Source: Duncaniella sp. (lineage in GTDB: Bacteria > Bacteroidota > Bacteroidia > Bacteroidales > Muribaculaceae). Taken from it: a stretch of 64,000 bases of DNA. This document shows positions 1 through 7,703 of this stretch, piece after piece (the stretch's first letter is position 1; each line of letters begins with the position of its first letter). The DNA lies in the NCBI GenBank assembly GCA_029056055.1, contig JAIDCC010000098.1, forward strand, positions 20,321 through 84,320, written 5' to 3'. Made by a program: the position numbers and the translations under genes. The notes beneath the pieces were generated by a model that was not told the DNA's origin, ran no database searches, and saw nothing but the letters and a program-made list of their open reading frames with translations.

Positions 1-1830
1 TGGTATCCTACAATCGCAAATCAGACAGTTCCGCAGGGCGAAAACGCAATGTGGCTGAACGTCCGTAACGGCGACTTGACCGTGCGCGGCAGGTTCATTA
101 AGAACGGCGGCACGTCCTCGCAAGTCCTCATGGCCGACGGAAGCGTCAAAGCGGCGCATACGCTCAGCACCGTTGCCAACCTCGGATGGGGTGGCACGAG
201 CGGACAACTCGCCACAATCAACACCATCGCATATTGGAACGGCTGCTACAGCGGCACGACAAGCAACCTCCAATACTGCGACCGCGGACGATTTGGAACG
301 ATGGTCACGACCGAGACCAACACCTATCAGACGGTGGGATGGTACTCGCTGACAACATACATCTACGATGCCACCAACGGCACACGCTACTATTGGCACA
401 AGATAGCTTCAATAGCCACGGGCGCAGGAAGCGGCCACGCCATGCTTGAGATAATCGCGCAGGACGATAGCAACTTCCCGAGCATCCACAACCTCAAACT
501 CTCGCTTTCGTGCTACAACAACGGCACGACCAAGAGCGCGGCACTTTCGGGTATGCCCCGACTCCGAGGCGACGTGGACGTGATGATGACGACCGGCGGC
601 GACGTGTGGATAAGGTTCCGCAACATCACATGGACATCTTACGCCAAGTTCCGCCTCATTTCGGGAGCGTTCTCGGGTAACGGCATAACGATTTACACCG
701 CCCCTACGAAGCAAGAGGCAAAGCCCGCAGGTTCGACGGAAATCACAGATGGGGGCGGCATAAAGCTGTCGGGGACGTCGTTTGAGTATTATCCAACCTC
801 CATTCAGGCAAACGCCTCGTCGGCAACGAAGCTTAACGCCACGCGCAAACTCTGGGGGCAGAACTTCAATGGAGAGGCTGACGTCAGCGGCAACATGACG
901 GGGGTGGGGAGTATACAACTCGCCACAAACGGCCTCGGCCTCATTGGGACACGCACAGATGGTACGCGCGGGTCAATTCTTTATTTTTCGTCGGCTAATA
1001 CACTGCGCCTTAATTACGATTTCCGCGCCCAAGATTGGATAACGTATTATGGCGGGGCACACGTTTGGTACAAGGGCGACACAGAGATAATGCGCGTTCA
1101 TACCGACGGCAACGTCGGCATCGGCACGACCTCTCCCGCATACAAGCTCGACGTGTCAGGCTCGGCGCGAGCAACAACATCACTCATCACGCCGCTGCTT
1201 TCGGGCGCAGGAAACCTCACTATCAGAGGCGGCAACGAGATTTACCTCCAATACGGTAACACCGAGGCAAAGAGCCTCCGCCTCGTTGACGGGTTATTTG
1301 CCCCCTACGCATCAGGCAACAACAAGATTTCCCTCGGTGTAGCGTCGGCAAGATGGAGCAATGTCTACTCCGTCCTCGGCAACTTCTCGGGACTCATCAC
1401 CGCGACGGCAGGTATCAAGATAGGCGAGGCAACCCTCTCGTGGGACGCTTCACACAACGCCCTCAAATGCGACAAGAATTTCTACTCAACAGCCAACGTC
1501 GCAGCTCTCGGTGCTGACACAACCACCGCAGCGACAACCTCCTCGTCGGCTTCGGGGTCGTATGTCAAGAAATCTACCATGTTCACGGGAACGTCTGTCA
1601 CGACCGAGGAGCTACGCAAGCGCATCGCCGCAGACGGTTGGTATGTCAACGGCAACGTAACACTGACGCTGCCCATCAACGAGGCTATCGAGATTTGGAT
1701 TTGGAACAACTCAAACGACGGCGCGAAGCTGACGGTCAACGGCCAAGCCCGCACGCTCACAGACGAGTCGTATATCAAGCTCGCTATCTCCAACTACGAC
1801 GGCTCACTCTATTTCAAAACTTTGGTATAA
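1..1830 (+). CDS. Phage tail fibre protein, 5' truncated by window edge
   Basis: The reading frame is open from base 1 (W-Y-P-T-I-A before the first ATG at 49), so the start lies upstream of the window and at least 609 residues are present. The visible part carries motifs typical of tail fibres: a YWHKI segment of the kind seen in Bacteroides phage fibres, and the glycine-rich NVGIGTTSPAYKLDVSG motif found in fibre shafts and endosialidase-chaperone type fibres. I see no C-terminal S74 intramolecular chaperone; the protein ends in a small beta-rich domain (GNVTLTLPINEAIEIWIW...). It is followed two bases later by the next late gene. It probably forms the distal receptor-binding part of the tail. 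The family call comes from motif recognition only. Confidence 0.75.
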   Translation, partial: WYPTIANQTVPQGENAMWLNVRNGDLTVRGRFIKNGGTSSQVLMADGSVKAAHTLSTVANLGWGGTSGQLATINTIAYWNGCYSGTTSNLQYCDRGRFGTMVTTETNTYQTVGWYSLTTYIYDATNGTRYYWHKIASIATGAGSGHAMLEIIAQDDSNFPSIHNLKLSLSCYNNGTTKSAALSGMPRLRGDVDVMMTTGGDVWIRFRNITWTSYAKFRLISGAFSGNGITIYTAPTKQEAKPAGSTEITDGGGIKLSGTSFEYYPTSIQANASSATKLNATRKLWGQNFNGEADVSGNMTGVGSIQLATNGLGLIGTRTDGTRGSILYFSSANTLRLNYDFRAQDWITYYGGAHVWYKGDTEIMRVHTDGNVGIGTTSPAYKLDVSGSARATTSLITPLLSGAGNLTIRGGNEIYLQYGNTEAKSLRLVDGLFAPYASGNNKISLGVASARWSNVYSVLGNFSGLITATAGIKIGEATLSWDASHNALKCDKNFYSTANVAALGADTTTAATTSSSASGSYVKKSTMFTGTSVTTEELRKRIAADGWYVNGNVTLTLPINEAIEIWIWNNSNDGAKLTVNGQARTLTDESYIKLAISNYDGSLYFKTLV

Positions 1831-1832
1831 TT

Positions 1833-3341
1833 ATGGCAAACATCAACGGAATAATTCAGCGCGACAAGCCCGTGGACGTAGCGGGTGACATCTACAAGGT
1901 GCTCTGCCTCGCCCCGCGACTCATCGCCGGCACAAACCTCGTGTGCTATCCCATCTCCTATGCGGCAGGTAACGCCCACGGCAAAATCAACAAGTGGAGC
2001 AAAATCAAGCCCGTGGAGATTGAAAACGGCATCGCTACGAGGATTGCTAAGGACACGCTGGCGTACACGGCGAGCGATTTAATCCCTGGCATGATTACGG
2101 GCTACACGGGCAACGTTCCCGCTTATTTAGGGAAAGTATTCCACGAGGTGCGTTCCGTAGGCGGTACAAGCATGGTTCTGTTTCATGCGTATGGAATGAC
2201 GATACCTTGTGCCACCAACCTGCAAAATCCCGCAAACGACCATCTCGCAAGAACCATGCGCACGCTCATCCTCAATGCCAACGCGCAAAACGTTAATTGG
2301 GAATACGCGAACGTCAGCGGCGGCATAAAAGCTCCGTTCCGCGTGCTTGATTTTGAGGGATATTGTCACACAGCGGTGTGCCCTATCAGCTACCAAACAA
2401 AAGACGTTTACAACAATGAGAAAGCGGTCTTTTCATGCTTCCGCAACCCCGAGGACTACGATACGCAGATTGACCTCACCGAGCTTGACCGATTATTCAA
2501 AGACTTCAAAATCTACGTCGCTTACTTCAAAAAAGACTCTGACATTTTCCAAGGCGACGACTCTATTCTGGAAATCGGCGACCTCAAAGACAACCGCGAC
2601 ACAACGGTGACGACATCTGGCTCGCTTGGCTCGGTTTCTGCATCGGGACAAGACATGGAAGCTTACTTCTTCGCGGGCAGCAAAAAAACGGGTATCTTTA
2701 TCGCTCTCCCGTCGCTGCCCGACTACCCTAACCCCATGCCGTTCCGCCACAACTACGGCAACTCTCCCGACACGCCTATCAAGCAACTCACATGGAAAGA
2801 GTTCGGCTTCTCGCTTGACCGCACCGACCCATTCTTCGAGTCGTTCGATAACGTGAACGAGGGTCTTTACACGGTGCTTTTCTCCCCCGAGGGTTGGGCT
2901 TGCATACGCGCAAGGGTACAAAACAACACCGACTCCGCGCAGAACATAGAACTCGCTAAACTAACCGTCACTTCGACAAACACTAACCGCAACCTCGGTC
3001 GCGTAATCTACAAGCAACCAATCAGCGGAGGCACAATGACGATACAAAACGGCACATACCTCACCCTCGCAAAAGGAGAAGAGTGCTACTTGTATTTCCA
3101 AATCAATGGAAACCTCTTCGACGGTGAGGGTGTCACGAAAGCGGAAAGCGCGAATAAGGCTCTTGAAAATTACGAAAAGCATCGTCTGAACACATATATT
3201 GAGATACGTTACAGCTCGATTGTTGAGCTTTCCAACGAACTTGAAGCCTACTACTCACCGTTAAATGACGGCAAGCACTTCTACGCACAGCCGCCTATTG
3301 ACAAGTGGTACACCCGCCGTAGCGGCAACACGTTCAGCTAA
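1833..3341 (+). CDS. Phage structural protein of unknown role
   Basis: This is a 502-residue protein starting MANINGII. The longer ORF-track start at 1638 overlaps the fibre gene and is not used; ATG 1833 sits directly after the fibre stop. No signal peptide or transmembrane helix is evident. The composition is that of a soluble, beta-rich virion protein, with many aromatic residues and a mid-protein Ser/Gly/Thr stretch (TVTTSGSLGSVSASG). I do not recognise the family. Its position between the fibre and the lysis genes suggests a tail-tip or minor structural component; a carbohydrate-binding or fibre-associated role is possible but not shown. Confidence 0.6.
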   Translation: MANINGIIQRDKPVDVAGDIYKVLCLAPRLIAGTNLVCYPISYAAGNAHGKINKWSKIKPVEIENGIATRIAKDTLAYTASDLIPGMITGYTGNVPAYLGKVFHEVRSVGGTSMVLFHAYGMTIPCATNLQNPANDHLARTMRTLILNANAQNVNWEYANVSGGIKAPFRVLDFEGYCHTAVCPISYQTKDVYNNEKAVFSCFRNPEDYDTQIDLTELDRLFKDFKIYVAYFKKDSDIFQGDDSILEIGDLKDNRDTTVTTSGSLGSVSASGQDMEAYFFAGSKKTGIFIALPSLPDYPNPMPFRHNYGNSPDTPIKQLTWKEFGFSLDRTDPFFESFDNVNEGLYTVLFSPEGWACIRARVQNNTDSAQNIELAKLTVTSTNTNRNLGRVIYKQPISGGTMTIQNGTYLTLAKGEECYLYFQINGNLFDGEGVTKAESANKALENYEKHRLNTYIEIRYSSIVELSNELEAYYSPLNDGKHFYAQPPIDKWYTRRSGNTFS

Positions 3342-3396
3342 ACCCCACAACAACTAATCAACTATTCACAATAATCACCATCAAACCCCAAGACAC

Positions 3397-3669
3397 ATGG
3401 AAACAATCTCAATCACGCGCCGCTGCCGTCTCGTCACCGGCAACTTCTCTCTCGAGGCCAACATCAGCACCAGCACGGAAGCCCCCGACACCGTATCAAT
3501 CACCGACGGGCAAGTCCTGACCACCGACGGCCTCTATCAGGGCAACTTCTCCTGCGCGCCTGAAGGAGGGTTCAGTTCCAGCATCCCTGCAGGCTCCGAC
3601 CGCGTAGCCGTCATGGCCGCAATCGAGGAGTTCATCAGCGAAGCCACGACTCCAGCCGAAGAAGAGTAA
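3397..3669 (+). CDS. Small phage late protein, unknown function
   Basis: A 90-residue acidic protein (METISITRRC...) ends in a Glu-rich tail (TPAEEE). The frame is co-directional with its neighbours, with a 55-base gap upstream and a 77-base gap downstream. There is no membrane helix or recognisable motif. The codon usage resembles the adjacent late genes, so I accept it as real, but no function can be given. Confidence 0.55.
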   Translation: METISITRRCRLVTGNFSLEANISTSTEAPDTVSITDGQVLTTDGLYQGNFSCAPEGGFSSSIPAGSDRVAVMAAIEEFISEATTPAEEE

Positions 3670-3746
3670 ACTCCACCCGCCAACTCATTCTCCTCGCTCC
3701 TCACTAATACATCATCATCAGCAACCCATAACCCCAACAACCTAAA

Positions 3747-4223
3747 ATGAAAAAGAACATCACCATCGAAACAGCAGTAATCGCATCAACCCTCCTCTCA
3801 GGCAACCAGAGCCTCTCGGCAGCAAAGCTCTCACGTCTCGAAGGAACAGAGAAGTTTGCGGTGGTTCGTGCCGCCACAGCCCTGCGCCCCATCCGCGAAG
3901 GCTATCTCTCTGCCGAGCAGACCGCGCAGGAAAGCCTGCGCCCCGACAACTGGAACGAGCTCCTGGCACAGACCGAAAAATGGGACTCGCTGACCGCCGA
4001 CGAGAAGGCAGCGCACAACGCCGCCGCAGCGAAGTATAACGCCGAGGTCGGCAAATACCTCGCCGAAGAGCGAGCCAAGACCGCCGAGGTCGAAATCACG
4101 CCCCTCGACGAAGCCGCCCTCGGACGCTTCCTCGACTCCAACCCCGACTGGGACGTGGAGCAGGCCTCGCTCATGCTCGAACTTTTCACTGACACCGACA
4201 CCAATCAGAAAACAGAAGAATAA
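3747..4223 (+). CDS. Phage late protein, unknown, alpha-helical
   Basis: This 158-residue protein is rich in Ala, Glu and Lys and is predicted to be mostly helical. Residues 20-50 carry a basic patch, and the C-terminal third (DEAALGRFLDSNPDWDVEQASLMLELF) looks like a small helical domain. Its stop codon overlaps the ATG of the next gene (TAATG), which points to translational coupling with the lysis cassette. The N-terminus resembles a weak signal peptide but lacks a clear hydrophobic core. I do not recognise the family. Confidence 0.55.
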   Translation: MKKNITIETAVIASTLLSGNQSLSAAKLSRLEGTEKFAVVRAATALRPIREGYLSAEQTAQESLRPDNWNELLAQTEKWDSLTADEKAAHNAAAAKYNAEVGKYLAEERAKTAEVEITPLDEAALGRFLDSNPDWDVEQASLMLELFTDTDTNQKTEE

Positions 4224-4660
4224 TGGAGCAAGCCGCTACATGGTGGCAGATACTCATCACAATCCTCGGCGCATGTGGCGGTCTGGAAGCAATCAAGTGG
4301 TTTGCTAACCGCAAGACCAACTTCCGCATCGCCATCGCCGAGGCAGAGAGTGCCGAGTTTCAACACCTCAAGGAGACCAACGAATGGCTGCAAAAACAAC
4401 TGCACGCCAAGGAGGAGAGATTTGCCGAACAGACGCAGCTCGTCAGAAAGCAAAATCTCGAAATCCTCGACCTCACCACGCAGTTAGCCCGGAAGGAAGT
4501 GGAGCACGTCAAAGCGATAGCAGCTCTTGAAATCGAGCTCGCCTCAGTGAGATGTAACGACGAGGAATGTCCTTTCCGACTGCCCCCGACAGCCAAGACT
4601 AAACCTCGTCCCGGACTGACCAAAGAACAATATCATCAAAACAAATCAACAGAGCAATGA
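4223..4660 (+). CDS. Membrane-anchored coiled-coil phage protein, possible holin-position protein
   Basis: This protein has 145 residues. An N-terminal segment (WWQILITILGACGGLEAIKWF, residues about 7-27) forms one membrane helix, followed by about 80 residues of heptad-like coiled coil (EFQHLKETNEWLQKQL...). A short Cys-containing tail (RCNDEECPFRLPP) follows. The gene overlaps the amidase start (ATG at 4657, stop at 4660) and the upstream gene by one base. A single-helix protein directly before an amidase in a phage suggests a lysis role such as holin or holin partner, but the long cytoplasmic coil is not typical of a holin. The function is inferred from context only. Confidence 0.55.
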   Translation: MEQAATWWQILITILGACGGLEAIKWFANRKTNFRIAIAEAESAEFQHLKETNEWLQKQLHAKEERFAEQTQLVRKQNLEILDLTTQLARKEVEHVKAIAALEIELASVRCNDEECPFRLPPTAKTKPRPGLTKEQYHQNKSTEQ

Positions 4661-5259
4661 TTATCCTAATTGACAACGGACACGGATTGGGCGACCCTAA
4701 CGGTAGCCCCGACGGAATATACAAAGAATGGGCATGGGCGCGCGAAATGGCAGGGCTCATCCGCCGCGAACTCATAGCCCTCGGGCAGGACGCACGTCTG
4801 CTTGTGGAGGAGATGGAAAACATCCCCCTCGGCGAGCGGGTGCGCAGAGTCAACGCCGTGGTGAGAAGCTACGGACGAGACAACGTCATCGTGGTGTCGA
4901 TACACAGCAATGCCGGCCCCGTGAGTGACGGGCAGTGGCACGACGGACGCTGGAGCGGTTTTGTCGCAGAAGTGTCGCAGAACGCCTCGGCAGAGTCTAA
5001 ACAGCTCGCCGACGCCATCTGGGCGCGCGCCATCGAGGCAGGGCTGAAAGGTAACCGCTCGGTGGTAGAGAAGCCCGGTCAGCGCTACCTGACAGCCAAC
5101 CTCGCCATTTGTCGCGACGCATTATGTCCGGCAGTGCTGACCGAGAGCGCCTTCCACGACACCCGCGAAGGCGTGCGCCTCCTCACTACCGAAAAGCCCC
5201 GCATCGCCCTCGCGCATGTAAACGGGATTATGGACTACATTCGAAGCCGGAAAGCATGA
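4657..5259 (+). CDS. N-acetylmuramoyl-L-alanine amidase (phage endolysin)
   Basis: This 200-residue protein has the Amidase_3 fold. The zinc-site motifs are visible in order: DNGHG near the N-terminus (first His ligand), KEW about 16 residues later (Glu ligand), SIHSNA at about residue 88 (second His) and TESAFHD at about residue 168 (catalytic Glu). The enzyme cuts the MurNAc-L-Ala amide bond of peptidoglycan and is the likely endolysin of the prophage. There is no signal peptide, so it would need a holin or another export route. It overlaps the upstream gene by 4 bases and the downstream lipoprotein gene by ATGA, giving a compact lysis cassette. Confidence 0.9.
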   Translation: MIILIDNGHGLGDPNGSPDGIYKEWAWAREMAGLIRRELIALGQDARLLVEEMENIPLGERVRRVNAVVRSYGRDNVIVVSIHSNAGPVSDGQWHDGRWSGFVAEVSQNASAESKQLADAIWARAIEAGLKGNRSVVEKPGQRYLTANLAICRDALCPAVLTESAFHDTREGVRLLTTEKPRIALAHVNGIMDYIRSRKA

Positions 5260-5798
5260 GGACAGCACTGACATTCCTCCTCGCGCTGTCACTCCTCACA
5301 GCGTGCAGGACAACAACGACGACAACCTCGCCGCCTCTTCCTGTCGTGCTTGAGACGAACACCATCACGAAGATAGTCCATACGGAGACCATCGACACTG
5401 TGTACGTCGAAATCCCGCCGCAGAGCGCGGAGCGCACCACACAAGAAAAGACCTCGCATCTTGAGACAGACTACGCCGAGAGCGACGCGAGCATCAACGA
5501 GGATGGCACTCTCAGCCACACACTCCACAACAAGCCGTCCAAGCACCCCGTCCCGGTCAATCATTCGACCGACACAATCTACATCGACAAGACGGCAGAA
5601 ATACCCGTTCCGGTCAAAGTCCCGGTGCAGGTAGAGCGACAACTGACCCGATGGGAGAAGACACGCCTCGGCACATGGTGGTATTTGGCAGCTTGCGCAC
5701 TGGCTATGGGCATTTGGCTTGTCAAACCCAAATTCAAGCATATCGCCTCAGCAGCAAGTCTGATGTGCAAATCCATCAGGCGAGTATTTGGAGATTAA
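5256..5798 (+). CDS. Lipoprotein with C-terminal membrane helix, candidate unimolecular spanin (u-spanin)
   Basis: The ORF track begins at 5109, but the ATG at 5256, overlapping the amidase stop as ATGA, gives a clean lipoprotein signal: a hydrophobic core ending in the lipobox LLTAC (Cys about residue 16), 180 residues in all. A Thr/Pro/Glu-rich periplasmic stretch follows, and then a hydrophobic segment (WWYLAACALAMGIWLV, about residues 144-159) with a basic tail. A lipidated N-terminus for the outer membrane plus an inner-membrane helix at the C-terminus is the defining layout of u-spanins such as T1 gp11, which fuse the two membranes in the last step of lysis. The position right after the endolysin supports this. 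The functional claim is inference from topology and place. Confidence 0.65.
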   Translation: MRTALTFLLALSLLTACRTTTTTTSPPLPVVLETNTITKIVHTETIDTVYVEIPPQSAERTTQEKTSHLETDYAESDASINEDGTLSHTLHNKPSKHPVPVNHSTDTIYIDKTAEIPVPVKVPVQVERQLTRWEKTRLGTWWYLAACALAMGIWLVKPKFKHIASAASLMCKSIRRVFGD

Positions 5799-5861
5799 CA
5801 ATATATTCACTAAATTTGCACCGTTGTTGTGGAGTTGGGCGCACGCCCCTCCCGAGTTTGG

Positions 5862-5889
5862 CGCCCGGATTGGTCTCCGGGCGTCTTTT
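5862..5889 (+). terminator. Rho-independent terminator after phage lysis genes
   Basis: The 8-bp arms CGCCCGGA and TCCGGGCG are separated by 6 bases and followed by TCTTTT. The hairpin lies 63 bases after the lipoprotein stop and ends the rightward late transcript before the convergent integrase gene. Confidence 0.75.
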
Positions 5890-5991
5890 CGTTTTGGGCA
5901 CTCTCATTGCGCTCAACGTGCGCAGGTTTTTCGGTTGCACAGTTTCACACCGACGACGCACAATTGCCGTCAGCGTGAAATTTGCAGAAAA

Positions 5992-7185
5992 TTACTCCGA
6001 TTTTCCGTAGAGTACCCAATCGAGCACCCGACGGTTGGCACGGTCAATCTTTGAACGGTCAAAGTCGATATAGATGTCAGTGACGGTCGAGCCTCCATGC
6101 CCGAGTGCGGCCGCAATCGTCTCCTTGGGAATGTCGAGCGATGCCGCGATGGTTGCCCATGAGTGACGTGCCCAATAAGAGGACAGCCCCGGCAAGCCGA
6201 AACGCACCTTGAAGTCACGGAGAGTCTTGCAGAACCGAGAATAAAACGACCGATAATTCGCGCAGGTGTCGAGGTAAGATAGCAGCCACGATTGTCCCTG
6301 ATAACGGGCAAGTATTTCGGCGCACTCAGGCTCGACCTTGATTGAATACGGGCGGTGAGTCTTAGCACGGGAGTACTCGACCCGACCTTCGGCCGACAAA
6401 GAGCGCAGTCGACATAGGTCAACTACATTAATGCCGCAGAGCATAAAGATAAGTTTAAAGCAGTCGAGGTAACGTTGCTCGTGAGGGGCGACCTTAGCCG
6501 AAAACAACTCACGGAGTTGCTCGACGGTTAGCGCACGCTTGCGGGTGCGCTCAGGTGAGATTTTGAACTTGCGGAACGGGTAGCAGGTAATAAGTTCCTC
6601 CGTGATGGCATCGTTGAATACAGCGCGGATATTTCGGAAGTGGATATTTCGGGCATTGCGAGAGGGGGAGGTCTTGGCAAGGAACGCATCAAAGCCACGC
6701 AGCCATGCAACATCCATTTCCTCGAACGTCAGCGTGTCTGCTTTTTTAGGGAGGTACGCGCGCAGACGCGCGAGGGTGGAATTGTAGACTCGTTGAGTGC
6801 CCGGTGAGCGGCGAGCCACGAAGTCAGAGAAGCGAGCCACGAAAGAAAGTCTGACCGCATCCTTGTCCTCATCATCCGGGTAGAGCTCAGAGAGGACACG
6901 TTGCTTGACGTCGCAGGAGCGCAGACCTGACAACTCGCCGGAGGACTCCAAACGAAAGAGAATAGCATCAACAGCCAATTTGCGCTCTGCAATCAGCGTA
7001 TTGAATTGTTGTTTCCGGGGATGACCGATAACCGTTTGGCGGCCGGCATCCCATTGGGAGGGCAGTAATGAAAGATTCAGGGAGATAAGAGCGCGGACAC
7101 CTTTCTTGGTAATGACAAGTTTAAGGGGTGCAGGATTGCCGGCGGTGCAGTCTCGGCAATCAAGGTAGAAGCGAGTGGTTACCAT
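5992..7185 (-). CDS. int: Phage tyrosine recombinase (integrase)
   Basis: With the start placed at MVTTRFYLD the protein has 397 residues. The track's earlier start at 7272 would make the three CCGCTTGT repeats coding and looks unlikely. An N-terminal arm-binding domain precedes a SAM-like core-binding domain (about residues 110-200, RVYNSTLARLRAYL...) and a C-terminal catalytic domain. Box II is ARHSWATIAA, the box III His is in ALGHGG, and the nucleophilic Tyr is in TDIYIDFD. The usual box I Arg position reads CGINVVDL, so Asn stands where Arg is expected; the first His of HxxR is Tyr (YWAR). Loss of the box I Arg is known in IntDOT of the Bacteroides conjugative transposon CTnDOT. The gene points away from tRNA-Ser, its likely target. 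Confidence 0.88.
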   Translation of the reverse strand: MVTTRFYLDCRDCTAGNPAPLKLVITKKGVRALISLNLSLLPSQWDAGRQTVIGHPRKQQFNTLIAERKLAVDAILFRLESSGELSGLRSCDVKQRVLSELYPDDEDKDAVRLSFVARFSDFVARRSPGTQRVYNSTLARLRAYLPKKADTLTFEEMDVAWLRGFDAFLAKTSPSRNARNIHFRNIRAVFNDAITEELITCYPFRKFKISPERTRKRALTVEQLRELFSAKVAPHEQRYLDCFKLIFMLCGINVVDLCRLRSLSAEGRVEYSRAKTHRPYSIKVEPECAEILARYQGQSWLLSYLDTCANYRSFYSRFCKTLRDFKVRFGLPGLSSYWARHSWATIAASLDIPKETIAAALGHGGSTVTDIYIDFDRSKIDRANRRVLDWVLYGKSE

Positions 7186-7200
7186 AAGCCTAAAAATCGT

Positions 7201-7230
7201 CCGCTTGTGTTCCGCTTGTGAGCCGCTTGT
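7201..7230. repeat. Three direct repeats CCGCTTGT at exact 11-bp spacing before int
   Basis: Copies start at 7201, 7212 and 7223, each CCGCTTGT with 3-base spacers. The 11-bp period keeps them on one helical face. They lie 16-45 bases upstream of the chosen integrase start. Likely roles are arm-type sites for the recombinase or a directionality factor, or an operator controlling int; neither is proven. Confidence 0.6.
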
Positions 7231-7312
7231 CAAATGAAACTTATTGAACCGCTTCGAAACATTTTGGAACATTTACGGGCTTTTTTTTAAGACCACGAGG
7301 GCGCCCATAATA

Positions 7313-7362
7313 AGAAAAACACGCTGAATATCAAATTTGCAAGTATTGATAATCAGCGTGTT
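7313..7362 (-). terminator. Rho-independent terminator of tRNA-Ser
   Basis: The arms AACACGCTGA (7318-7327) and TCAGCGTGTT (7353-7362) are exact complements, and a further inner pair TATCAA/TTGATA extends the stem past one mismatch. On the minus strand a T-rich run follows. The hairpin sits 6 bases past the tRNA 3' end and separates the tRNA from the integrase gene. Confidence 0.75.
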
Positions 7363-7367
7363 ATAAG

Positions 7368-7455
7368 CGGAGTGAGGGGGATTCGAACCCCCGAAGCGCT
7401 TTTGACGCTTACACGCTTTCCAGGCGTGCCTCTTCAACCACTCGAGCACCACTCC
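7368..7455 (-). tRNA. tRNA-Ser (anticodon GGA)
   Basis: The minus strand folds as a class II tRNA of 88 nt: acceptor GGAGTGG pairing with TCACTCC plus discriminator G, T-loop GTTCGAATC, a long variable arm, and anticodon loop CTGGAAA with anticodon GGA, which reads UCC/UCU. No CCA is encoded. The 3' end faces the prophage, consistent with use as the integration site. Confidence 0.95.
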
Positions 7456-7502
7456 TTGGTTGAATTGCGGGACTTGGGGAGGCCAATCCGCTTTTTGCAG
7501 TG

Positions 7503-7510
7503 CAAAGTTA
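7503..7510 (-). promoter_or_regulatory. Likely -7 element for tRNA-Ser
   Basis: On the minus strand TAACTTTG matches the Bacteroidota -7 consensus TAnnTTTG and lies 47 bases upstream of the tRNA 5' end. No matching -33 TTTG was found at 19-20 bp. Apart from this box and the RSH promoter, the stretch 7456-7703 holds no gene I can see. Confidence 0.45.
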
Positions 7511-7647
7511 GTGATATTTTTTCAAATGACACGAGAATAAATGTTAATAAATGCAAACCTTTTGTTGATGGCCGAAATTTACTTGTTTTTGAGGCGAAAT
7601 CTTTAGGGGCGGGGGAGAAGGGTTGTGAAAATTCTTTTAGAAAAAAA

Positions 7648-7678
7648 TTTGGAGTCTGTGAAGTTTTTTGTAAATTCG
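7648..7678 (+). promoter_or_regulatory. Bacteroidota-type promoter of the RSH gene
   Basis: TTTG at 7648-7651, a 19-bp spacer, then TAAATTCG at 7671-7678 (one mismatch to TAnnTTTG). The ATG at 7704 follows after 25 bases. The spacing and both boxes fit the Bacteroidota sigma factor consensus. Confidence 0.65.
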
Positions 7679-7703
7679 CGCTAAATTGTATAAATGTATC
7701 TGT

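Larger units (their letters stand above)
1..7367. mobile_element. Right end of a prophage integrated at tRNA-Ser
   Basis: Phage late genes (tail fibre, small unknown proteins, amidase, spanin-like lipoprotein) run rightward and meet a leftward tyrosine recombinase that sits beside the 3' end of a tRNA-Ser gene. A tRNA 3' end next to an integrase is the classic att arrangement. The left end and the second att copy lie outside the window, so the exact boundary is not visible and the right edge given here is the tRNA 3' end. Confidence 0.8.

Noticed and set aside
1638-1832. Extended N-terminus of the second phage gene in the ORF track
   Set aside because: It overlaps the tail-fibre gene in another frame; ATG 1833 directly follows the fibre stop.
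5788-6054. 88-residue plus-strand ORF after the spanin-like gene
   Set aside because: It runs across the terminator hairpin and into the integrase gene; no coding signal.
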